Of a stretch of DNA of 34,101 nucleotides, positions 17,220-23,693 are shown in pieces. Position 1 is the stretch's first letter. Every line of letters starts with the position of its first letter. Position numbers and translations under genes: made by a program. Source of the DNA: Ruegeria atlantica (lineage in GTDB: Bacteria > Pseudomonadota > Alphaproteobacteria > Rhodobacterales > Rhodobacteraceae); contig WQBJ01000039.1 of assembly GCA_013032095.1 (NCBI GenBank), forward strand, positions 1 to 34,101. Direction: 5' to 3'. The notes under the pieces are model-generated. The model was given only the letters and a program-made list of their open reading frames with translations, was not told the DNA's origin and searched no databases.

Positions 17220-17250
17220 AACAGCCCGGGCCTTGTGTCCGGGCTGTTTC
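17220..17250 (+). terminator. livK-livG attenuator hairpin
   Basis: AACAGCCCGG (17220-17229) pairs with CCGGGCTGTT (17239-17248) across a 9-nt loop, followed by only TC. The T-run is short, so this is more likely a message stabiliser or partial attenuator than a full terminator. It lies between the binding protein and the ATPase gene. Confidence 0.7.
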
Positions 17251-17300
17251 AGTGACAAAAGGCTGCACCTCTGTTTTCGGGGAAAAGGCAAGGGAAAACC

Positions 17301-18089
17301 ATGATCGTCGTTGAGGACGTGCACAAGCATTTTAGCGGTTTCCACGCCGTGGACGGAGCATCGCTGGAGATCGAAAAGGGCTCGATCACCGGTCTGATCG
17401 GTCCGAACGGAGCAGGCAAGACGACCCTGTTCAACGTTATTGCGGGCGTTCTGCCTCTGACCAGCGGCAAAGTCATCATGGACGGCGAGGATATCACTGG
17501 CCTGCCCCCGCATGAATTGTTCCACAAAGGCCTGCTGCGTACATTCCAAATCGCGCACGAATTCTCTTCAATGACCTGCCGCGAAAATCTGATGATGGTG
17601 CCCGGTGCGCAATCAGGTGAATCGCTTTGGAACACGTGGTTCGGCCGCAAGCGCATCGCGGATGAAGAACGTGCCCTAAAGGCCAAAGCTGATGAGGTTT
17701 TGGAATTTCTGACCATCGAACATCTGGCCGACCACAAGGCGGGTCAGGTCTCGGGCGGGCAGAAGAAACTGTTGGAACTAGGCCGCACCATGATGGTCGA
17801 CGCCAAGATCGTGTTTCTTGACGAGGTCGGCGCAGGTGTGAACCGCACCTTGCTGATGACCATCGCCGACACGATCCTGCGCCTGAATAAAGAGCGTGGC
17901 TATACTTTCGTGGTCATTGAGCACGACATGGATTTCATCGGCAAGATTTGCGACCCGGTCATCTGTATGGCCGAGGGCAAGGTTCTGGCTGAGGGAACTC
18001 TGGACGAGATCAAAGCCAACGAACAAGTAATCGAAGCTTATCTGGGCACCGGCTTGAAGAACAAAGACAAGCTGGAGGCCGGGGCATGA
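17301..18089 (+). CDS. livG: Branched-chain amino-acid type ABC transporter ATPase LivG
   Basis: ABC ATPase of 262 residues with AAGGG before the start. Walker A is 'GPNGAGKTT', the LivG-type loop is 'LLRTFQIAHEFSSMTCRENLM', the signature is 'VSGGQKKLLELGR', and the switch His is in 'VVIEHDMDFI'. Walker B reads 'IVFLDEVGAGVN': the catalytic Glu is present, but the usual Pro after it (DEPxAGLN) is Val. The C-terminal 'EGTLDEIKANEQVIEAYLG' is typical of LivG. It overlaps livF by 4 bp (ATGA). Confidence 0.93.
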   Translation: MIVVEDVHKHFSGFHAVDGASLEIEKGSITGLIGPNGAGKTTLFNVIAGVLPLTSGKVIMDGEDITGLPPHELFHKGLLRTFQIAHEFSSMTCRENLMMVPGAQSGESLWNTWFGRKRIADEERALKAKADEVLEFLTIEHLADHKAGQVSGGQKKLLELGRTMMVDAKIVFLDEVGAGVNRTLLMTIADTILRLNKERGYTFVVIEHDMDFIGKICDPVICMAEGKVLAEGTLDEIKANEQVIEAYLGTGLKNKDKLEAGA

Positions 18090-18916
18090 GCGACAACCCT
18101 TATCAGGACGACCACGGTAACAAGGATGCCTCGATTACCAACACTCATGGCATCGGCACCATGACACCCGCGCATCCAACCAGTGGCGAGACCCGCAAGG
18201 TCAGCGGTGGCCCCTTCCTGATCGGCGACACCATGACCGGAGGCTATGGCAAGGGGCCGGACATCCTGCATGACTGCACCATCGCCGTCGACAAGGGTGA
18301 GATCGCAGTTATTGTCGGCCCCAACGGTGCTGGCAAATCTACCGCGATGAAGGCCGTCTTCGGGATGCTGGACGTGCGGTCGGGTTCCGTACGGCTGGAC
18401 GGAGAGGACATCACCAAGCTCTCGCCACAGGACCGCGTGATCAAGGGCATGGGCTTCGTGCCGCAAACCCAGAACATCTTCACGTCGATGACAGTCGAAG
18501 AAAACCTCGAAATGGGTGCCTTCATCCGCCGCGACGATATCAGCCAGACGATGGAGCAGGTCTATGACCTCTTCCCCATCCTGCGCGACAAACGCAACCA
18601 ACCCGCCGGAGAGCTGTCAGGCGGTCAGCGCCAACAGGTCGCCGTGGGCCGTGCGCTGATGACCCAGCCAAAGGTGCTGATGCTGGACGAACCGACCGCC
18701 GGTGTTTCGCCCATCGTGATGGATGAACTGTTCGACCGGATTATCGAGGTCTCACGCACCGGTTTGCCAATCCTGATGGTCGAACAGAACGCCCGTCAGG
18801 CGTTGGAGATCGCAGACAAAGGATATGTGCTGGTTCAGGGGCGCAACGCTTATACAGGCACGGGCAAGGAACTGCTGGCCGATCCCGAAGTGCGTAAGAG
18901 TTTTTTGGGGGGATGA
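18086..18916 (+). CDS. livF: Branched-chain amino-acid type ABC transporter ATPase LivF with N-terminal extension
   Basis: ABC ATPase of 276 residues. Walker A is 'GPNGAGKST', the signature 'LSGGQRQQVAVGRALM', Walker B 'VLMLDEPTAGVSP', and the LivF-specific 'LMVEQNARQALEIADKGYVL' is present. Compared with the usual LivF of about 235 residues there is a polar, probably disordered N-terminal extension of roughly 40 residues rich in Asp, Asn, His and Thr. Translation is coupled to livG by the 4-bp overlap. livH would be expected next but starts about 2 kb away. Confidence 0.93.
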   Translation: MSDNPYQDDHGNKDASITNTHGIGTMTPAHPTSGETRKVSGGPFLIGDTMTGGYGKGPDILHDCTIAVDKGEIAVIVGPNGAGKSTAMKAVFGMLDVRSGSVRLDGEDITKLSPQDRVIKGMGFVPQTQNIFTSMTVEENLEMGAFIRRDDISQTMEQVYDLFPILRDKRNQPAGELSGGQRQQVAVGRALMTQPKVLMLDEPTAGVSPIVMDELFDRIIEVSRTGLPILMVEQNARQALEIADKGYVLVQGRNAYTGTGKELLADPEVRKSFLGG

Positions 18917-18919
18917 CGG

Positions 18920-19363
18920 ATGTTTAGGTTCGCATTGCCCTTATTGACCGCACTAGCAACACCATCGGCAATTTTCGCTGTTACTGCGGCTGGACCTCAT
19001 CCATACTATTGCTTTGTATCGGCAATTTGCGATGGAGAAGGGAATTGCTTATCTCCTACGGGCGTTCCGACAAAATTTCTAGCTGTGCAAGTATCCAGCT
19101 ATCACGGAGACACCTACCTTTTTGAAGGCTACGGAGGAAACACAACAAGAGCTGTGCTTTTTGACGACACCCACAAGGCAAAGTCTTTCACAGCGGCCAC
19201 TAGTTCTGACTTTGGGTTTGATGCTGTCGCAATTCGTCGCAAGGACATTGCAGATGGCGTCGGCTTCATCGTTCACGAAGTTTCTTTTCGCGCTAACAAA
19301 CGTGAAATCTCCAGCAATGCTACGTTGGTTCGCTGCAGTTCACTATCCGACGGGTTGTATTGA
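18920..19363 (+). CDS. Small secreted cysteine-containing protein of unknown function
   Basis: 147 residues, not recognised. A hydrophobic signal peptide covers about 1-20 ('FALPLLTALATPSAIFA'). The mature part has Cys residues in 'YYCFVSAICDGEGNC' and near the end ('VRCSS'), suggesting disulphides in the periplasm. It starts 3 nt after the livF stop, exactly where livH would be expected, and its stop codon overlaps the ATG of the livH relic. Base composition is clearly more AT-rich than in livG/livF. The Cys spacing resembles that of the 125-residue protein at 20302 ('YECQITETCKSNGC'), so the two may be distant relatives. Confidence 0.65.
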   Translation: MFRFALPLLTALATPSAIFAVTAAGPHPYYCFVSAICDGEGNCLSPTGVPTKFLAVQVSSYHGDTYLFEGYGGNTTRAVLFDDTHKAKSFTAATSSDFGFDAVAIRRKDIADGVGFIVHEVSFRANKREISSNATLVRCSSLSDGLY

Positions 19364-19425
19364 TGGATTTCCTTAACGCCTTTGTAGTGCTCCCCAACTT
19401 CGTCCTTGTTCCCGCGCTTTCTTAA
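19363..19425 (+). pseudogene. Relic of a livH 5' end (21 codons including stop)
   Basis: The frame from the ATG at 19363, which overlaps the preceding TGA, encodes MDFLNAFVVLPNFVLVPALS and then TAA. The true livH at 20890 begins MDILNALVALANFVLVPAIA. By eye 14 of 20 residues are identical, but only about 43 of 63 bases, most differences falling at third positions. Similarity stops abruptly after codon 20. This is best read as the remaining 5' end of a diverged livH copy, left when the operon was interrupted. A short translated leader is a less likely alternative. Confidence 0.75.
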
Positions 19426-19434
19426 GCTGATCAT

Positions 19435-19474
19435 CCAAGACTGAAGCGATGAATTTGCTTCGCCAACATCTTGG
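19435..19474. repeat. Nested inverted repeat after the livH relic
   Basis: CCAAGA (19435-19440) pairs with TCTTGG (19469-19474), and inside it GAAGC (19443-19447) pairs with GCTTC (19457-19461). There is no T-run on either strand close by. It lies just past the point where similarity to livH ends, and could be a weak transcription stop or a trace of the recombination that split the operon. Confidence 0.4.
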
Positions 19475-19544
19475 ATATTGCTGCGCCGAGTAGGCAGGGC
19501 ACACCACTTCTTGCCCTACCTTCCTCTGAAAAATTACACTTCGC

Positions 19545-19898
19545 TTATCTGATCGGATCACCACAGGACCCAAAGTCCTGCGCAGCGTGTGGACCTTTGA
19601 TCGACATGTCATAGTTCAGATTTTCGAAATCCACGACAAACGTCACAACGTCCTTGTCCATGATGTGCAGAAAGGTCAGCGAGTTCAGCCCTGCGATAAT
19701 CGTCGCCTCTCCGCGAATGTCATCCGTGATGATGAACCCCTTGTCGGTCGCCCCGGACCGTGCCAGCGTCACTGCGCCACCACTGCCTTCCGACACGCAG
19801 TTGACGACAAAATCCGCCCCGTTCAGAGGATCGCTCGTCGCAGATTGAGCCATCACAGGCAAAGCTGCACACAGTATCAGAGCTGCGTAAAATTTCAT
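19545..19898 (-). CDS. Small secreted protein of unknown function
   Basis: 117 residues from the ATG at 19898 (AGGTTAGGA upstream); the frame is open to 19940. The signal peptide is 'MKFYAALILCAALPVMAQS'. The mature protein has two Cys ('FVVNCVSEG' and 'FGSCGDP'), consistent with one disulphide, and hydrophobic beta-strand-like segments. No known family is recognised. It points against the liv operon and therefore needs its own promoter. Together with the genes at 18920 and 20302 it forms a group of three small exported proteins in the interrupted liv operon. Confidence 0.65.
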   Translation of the reverse strand: MKFYAALILCAALPVMAQSATSDPLNGADFVVNCVSEGSGGAVTLARSGATDKGFIITDDIRGEATIIAGLNSLTFLHIMDKDVVTFVVDFENLNYDMSIKGPHAAQDFGSCGDPIR

Positions 19899-20301
19899 TC
19901 CTAACCTCTTTTGTATCTGCGCCCCCACGCCTGGATACAAAACAATGCGAAACTCAAGATTTTCAACGGGCTACAGCCCACATTTCACTCGTTCTTGAAG
20001 TCAGGTGAATGGACGTGTGCGAGCCGAGTGCCTGCCCCTTCAGCAAGGCGCAATAGTGGCTAAAATAAGGCAACAACACCTCTCCAACCACTCGTATCGA
20101 AGCCCCAAAAATTTAAACACTGCGTTCTCAGAAGTTTACCCATCTGAGCCCCATGTCAGAAAAATCAGCCTGTTCAGATTTCCGCCCGGTCTAAGCTGAA
20201 TTCTTGCCATGATCGACACCTAATCAAATCGCGCGAACAACGAGAATCTGCATGGGATTCTCAATCTAAATCGGGCGCATGGCCCATTCAGGAGACATAC
20301 T
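19899..20301. other. Non-coding stretch, 403 bp
   Basis: AT-richer than the liv genes on either side. One plus-strand open frame (20005-20199) has no ribosome binding site, signal peptide or familiar motif and is not called. The stretch must contain the promoters for the divergent small secreted proteins at 19545 (minus) and 20302 (plus). The only clear structure is the inverted repeat at 20242-20262. Confidence 0.5.
20242..20262. repeat. Inverted repeat upstream of the 125-residue secreted protein
   Basis: GAGAATC (20242-20248) and GATTCTC (20256-20262) form a perfect 7-bp inverted repeat with a 7-nt spacer, 40 bp before the ATG at 20302. It could be an operator or an RNA hairpin in the 5' untranslated region. 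No T-run follows. Confidence 0.4.
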
Positions 20302-20679
20302 ATGAAATATCTGGCAGCGCTTGCCGCCGTCGTCCTGCCCGTTTCCGCGCAGGCCGTATCGCAAGCCCCCACGCACGGTGAAATTGTTTATGAGTGCCAG
20401 ATTACAGAGACCTGCAAATCCAACGGATGCGCCCCGATCCAGCCGATCCGCCAGATTGCATTGAAGAAGATCGAAGGCCAATCCAAAGGGATACTGCTGG
20501 TGGATGGACAAGAGCACCAGGTTCACGTTTATCCAAGCCTCGGCGCACAGGAGTTTTTGCAAATCCTCAGCGGTGGCAGCGTCGGCTATACGATCAAGAC
20601 AGACACAGGAAATTTGGAGATCCGAGCCTCAGGTGGCCAGCAACGAAACGAGCGGGGAACGTGCAAAACTCCCAACTGA
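20302..20679 (+). CDS. Small secreted cysteine-containing protein of unknown function
   Basis: 125 residues with GGAGA upstream of the ATG. The signal peptide is 'MKYLAALAAVVLPVSAQA'. The mature part has Cys in 'YECQITETCKSNGCAPIQ' and 'RGTCKTPN', and a central stretch of beta-strand-like sequence ('GILLVDGQEHQVHVYPSLG'). The first Cys cluster resembles that of the 147-residue protein at 18920, suggesting a common fold. The gene lies between livF and livH and is followed by a strong hairpin. Function unknown. Confidence 0.72.
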   Translation: MKYLAALAAVVLPVSAQAVSQAPTHGEIVYECQITETCKSNGCAPIQPIRQIALKKIEGQSKGILLVDGQEHQVHVYPSLGAQEFLQILSGGSVGYTIKTDTGNLEIRASGGQQRNERGTCKTPN

Positions 20680-20719
20680 GGCAACAGTTGGACTTCTTGA
20701 AAACTAGGAATCGGAATTT

Positions 20720-20758
20720 GGTGCGTCGAACATTTCAAATCGGTTCGGCGCACCCTTT
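20720..20758 (+). terminator. Probable terminator after the 125-residue secreted protein
   Basis: GGTGCG (20720-20725), U, CGAAC (20727-20731) pair with GTTCG (20743-20747), G, CGCACC (20749-20754): a 12-pair stem including one U-G wobble, 11-nt loop, followed by CTTTCG. The T-tail is weak. If it works, livHM must be transcribed from a new promoter between here and 20890. Confidence 0.6.
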
Positions 20759-20889
20759 CGTTAGATTGGTCAAAAGGACACGAGATCGCAGATTTTCACT
20801 AGGAATCCGACCAAACTGGCCGGGTGAAATATTGTGTCTTTGCTCAATGCCATGCCATAAGGCCGCACCCGTCGGAATGGGAAGGTGAG

Positions 20890-21900
20890 ATGGACATACT
20901 AAACGCGCTTGTGGCGCTTGCGAATTTCGTGCTGGTGCCTGCGATTGCCTATGGCAGCCAGCTGGCATTGGGGGCGTTGGGGGTCACTCTGATCTACGGC
21001 ATTCTGCGCTTTTCCAACTTTGCTCATGGCGACACGATGGCCTTTGGGGCGATGATCGCTGTTCTGGTAACCTGGGGCCTGCAGGCCGCTGGGATCAGCT
21101 TTGGTCCATTACCGACCGCCCTGCTGGCCCTGCCCTTTGCCATTCTGGGCTGCATCGTTCTGGTGCTGATCACTGATCGTCTGGTGTATCGCTTTTACCG
21201 AGAACAGAAGGCAAAACCGGTCATTCTTGTGATCGTCTCGATGGGCGTGATGTTCATCATGAACGGTCTGGTGCGCTTTATCATCGGACCAGACGACCAG
21301 AGGTTTTCCGACGGCGCACGCTTCCTGATTTCCGCACGTGATTTCAAGGCGATGACAGGGCTCAGCGAAGGGCTCGCGATCCGGACATCGCAAGCGATTA
21401 CTGTTGTGGTGGCAGTTGTCGCCGTGGCGCTTCTGTTCTGGTTCCTCAACAAAACTCGCACCGGCAAGTCGATGCGTGCTTATTCCGACAACGAAGACCT
21501 CGCCTTACTGTCCGGCATTAACCCCGAACGTGTGGTTATGATCACCTGGATCATCGTTGCCGCGCTGGCAACAACGGCTGGCGTTCTGTACGGGCTGGAC
21601 AAAAGCTTTAAACCCTTCGTCTATTTTCAGCTGCTGCTACCGATTTTTGCCTCGGCAATTGTCGGGGGTTTGGGCAGCCCCCTCGGGGCCATTGCAGGAG
21701 GGTTCATCATCGCCTTTTCCGAAGTGACGATCACCTATGCGTGGAAGAAAGTCCTGACCTATCTGGCGCCGGAAAGCCTGGAGCCTTCGGGTTTGGTCCA
21801 GTTCTTGTCCACCGATTACAAATTCGCCGTCAGCTTTGTCATCCTGCTGATCGTGCTTCTGTTCAAACCCACGGGTCTGTTTAAAGGGAAAGCGGTATGA
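20890..21900 (+). CDS. livH: Branched-chain amino-acid type ABC transporter permease LivH
   Basis: Inner-membrane permease of 336 residues. The start at 20890 has GAAGGTGAG immediately upstream and matches the relic at 19363; the frame is open to 20824. Family motifs are 'ALGALGVTLIYGILRFSNFAHGDTMAFGA' near the N-terminus and the ATPase-docking region 'SDNEDLALLSGINPERVVMITWIIVAALATTAGVLYG', and 'GGLGSPLGAIAGGFIIAFSE'. About eight hydrophobic segments. It overlaps livM by 4 bp (ATGA). Confidence 0.93.
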   Translation: MDILNALVALANFVLVPAIAYGSQLALGALGVTLIYGILRFSNFAHGDTMAFGAMIAVLVTWGLQAAGISFGPLPTALLALPFAILGCIVLVLITDRLVYRFYREQKAKPVILVIVSMGVMFIMNGLVRFIIGPDDQRFSDGARFLISARDFKAMTGLSEGLAIRTSQAITVVVAVVAVALLFWFLNKTRTGKSMRAYSDNEDLALLSGINPERVVMITWIIVAALATTAGVLYGLDKSFKPFVYFQLLLPIFASAIVGGLGSPLGAIAGGFIIAFSEVTITYAWKKVLTYLAPESLEPSGLVQFLSTDYKFAVSFVILLIVLLFKPTGLFKGKAV

Positions 21901-23210
21901 CCGAGTCCGTCAAAAACACGCTTCTCTTTACTATTGTTGGCGGTCTGATCCTGTTGACCGGTTTCACGCAAAGCTGGAACGCCGCGATCCTGATTCTGAA
22001 CATGGGGCTGATCTCGGCGGTCATGGCGCTTGGGGTAAACCTGCAATGGGGCTTTGCGGGGCTGTTCAACGTCGGTGTCATGGGGTTTGTGGCGCTGGGC
22101 GGTCTGGCCGTCGTACTGGTCTCGACCCCGATGACGCCGGGCGCATGGTCTGCTGGTGGGTATGGCATCGTTCTCGCCTTGCTGTTGGGGGCTGCAACGA
22201 TTGTGGCGACAGTGATGGTGGCTCAAAAGTTGCCCAAAGGACGCGTTCGGACTCTGTCGATCATTGGCATTCTGGTCGTCGGGTTCTTCGTCTTCCGCGC
22301 CGTGTTCGATCCTAACGCTGCAGCGGTTGAGGCAATCAATCCGGCCGTCGCGGGTAATCTTGGTGGCTTGAACTTTCCGGTTCTTCTGGCCTGGCCTGCT
22401 GGCGGCCTTCTGGCCGCAGGTGCGGCGTGGTTGATCGGAAAAACCGCTCTGGGTTTACGGTCCGACTATCTGGCGATTGCAACGCTGGGCATTGCCGAAA
22501 TCATCATTGCGATCCTGAAGAACGAAGACTGGCTGGCCCGAGGGGTCAAGAACGTCTATGGCATTCCACGCCCTGCTCCCATTGTCGGATATGAGGTCGA
22601 ACTGCAGAATGATCCCGGTTTCGTTGCGCGCGCCGAATGGTTCGGACTGGACCCTGTCACTGCTTCGACCCTGTCGGTCAAGCTGGGTTATTCGCTGCTG
22701 TTCCTGATTGTGTTGCTGGTGCTGCTTTGGATGGCCCAAAAAGCACTTCACAGCCCTTGGGGCCGTATGATGCGCGCCATTCGCGATAATGAGGTCGCGG
22801 CAGAGGCAATGGGCAAGGACGTCACACGTCGTCACCTGCAAATCTTTGTACTGGGCTCGGCCATCTGCGGCATCGCGGGTGCCATGATGACCACTCTGGA
22901 CGGTCAGCTGACCCCCAGCGCCTATCAGCCGTTGCGGTTCACGTTCCTGGTCTGGGTGATGGTGATCGTCGGCGGATCGGGCAACAATCTAGGCGCAGTT
23001 CTGGGGGCGTTTGTAATCTGGTTCCTTTGGGTTCAGGTAGAACCCATTGGATTGTGGCTGATGAACCTGATCACCTCTGGCATGCCCGACGGAAGTGCCC
23101 TAAAGGCGCACTTGATCGAAAGCGCTGCGCATATGCGGCTTTTGACCATGGGATTGATCCTGCTGATTGTTCTCAGATTCAGCCCAAGAGGCCTGATTCC
23201 AGAGAAATAG
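21897..23210 (+). CDS. livM: Branched-chain amino-acid type ABC transporter permease LivM
   Basis: Permease partner of LivH, 437 residues. It has 'LGVNLQWGFAGLFNVGVMGFVALGGL' (the LivM hallmark), 'LRSDYLAIATLGIAEIIIAILKNEDWLARG', the docking loop 'GRMMRAIRDNEVAAEAMGKDVTRRHLQIFVLGSAICGIAGAM', and a hydrophobic C-terminus ending 'LRFSPRGLIPEK'. Between the first segments and the core there is an added hydrophobic stretch, making it longer than E. coli LivM core regions. A strong terminator follows 23 bp after the stop. Confidence 0.93.
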   Translation: MTESVKNTLLFTIVGGLILLTGFTQSWNAAILILNMGLISAVMALGVNLQWGFAGLFNVGVMGFVALGGLAVVLVSTPMTPGAWSAGGYGIVLALLLGAATIVATVMVAQKLPKGRVRTLSIIGILVVGFFVFRAVFDPNAAAVEAINPAVAGNLGGLNFPVLLAWPAGGLLAAGAAWLIGKTALGLRSDYLAIATLGIAEIIIAILKNEDWLARGVKNVYGIPRPAPIVGYEVELQNDPGFVARAEWFGLDPVTASTLSVKLGYSLLFLIVLLVLLWMAQKALHSPWGRMMRAIRDNEVAAEAMGKDVTRRHLQIFVLGSAICGIAGAMMTTLDGQLTPSAYQPLRFTFLVWVMVIVGGSGNNLGAVLGAFVIWFLWVQVEPIGLWLMNLITSGMPDGSALKAHLIESAAHMRLLTMGLILLIVLRFSPRGLIPEK

Positions 23211-23233
23211 ATCACAGTCAGTAGAATTTTGGG

Positions 23234-23263
23234 AACCGCGCCGCATAATCGGCGCGGTTTCTT
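23234..23263 (+). terminator. Terminator of livHM
   Basis: AACCGCGCCG (23234-23243) pairs perfectly with CGGCGCGGTT (23250-23259) around a 6-nt loop, followed by TCTTG. Strong GC stem at the expected place. Confidence 0.88.
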
Positions 23264-23396
23264 GATTCATAAACCGAACCTTAATACACCCATAAGAGTT
23301 GGGCATGTTCCGGACCTGCGCCAGATCTCCTTCACGTTTAATAAGTCAGTTGACGCTGATAATACAGGTCACCTATCGAGAGTAAGAAGACGACAC

Positions 23397-23648
23397 ATGA
23401 GAACTTCGTTTATCCCAAAAATCCTAATGCTGCCGGTTGCCGCCAGCTTGGCTGCATGTATCCCCTCGCCCGAAGATCTGGAAACCGACCCGGTCAAGGT
23501 CCAGACTTCCAAGGGTGTCGTGACGTGCCAGCTGTACCGCCCAGATCGCGTCATCTGGGATCGTGCCATCGACTACCCGGCCACTAAGATGTCTGTGGCC
23601 GAGGCTGACGGCTACTGCCGCCAGGAAGGTCAGCGCCGCCTGAAGTAA
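23397..23648 (+). CDS. Small putative lipoprotein
   Basis: 83 residues from the ATG at 23397; the frame is open to 23229 but the extra part has no export signal and overlaps the livM terminator. The N-terminus 'MRTSFIPKILMLPVAASLAACIPS' has a charged start, a hydrophobic core and a lipobox (LAAC), so it should be lipidated at the Cys and anchored in an envelope membrane. The mature part is short and polar, with two further Cys ('VVTCQLY' and 'DGYCRQE'). Not assigned to a known family. It converges with the DUF853 gene. Confidence 0.7.
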   Translation: MRTSFIPKILMLPVAASLAACIPSPEDLETDPVKVQTSKGVVTCQLYRPDRVIWDRAIDYPATKMSVAEADGYCRQEGQRRLK

Positions 23649-23657
23649 GATGCTTGG

Positions 23658-23690
23658 CGCCGCGTGGCCTAATCACTGCGCGGCGTCCTT
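23658..23690 (+). terminator. Hairpin between the lipoprotein and DUF853 genes
   Basis: CGCCGCG (23658-23664) pairs with CGCGGCG (23679-23685), loop of 14 nt, followed by TCCTTGATTT on the plus strand. A moderate terminator for the lipoprotein gene. Confidence 0.5.
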
Positions 23691-23693
23691 GAT

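Noticed and set aside
19373..19612. 79-residue minus-strand open frame after the livH relic
   Set aside because: Overlaps the 5' relic and the 117-residue gene, has no export signal or motif; composition is not coding-like.
20005..20199. 64-residue plus-strand open frame in the liv interruption
   Set aside because: No Shine-Dalgarno sequence and no recognisable feature.
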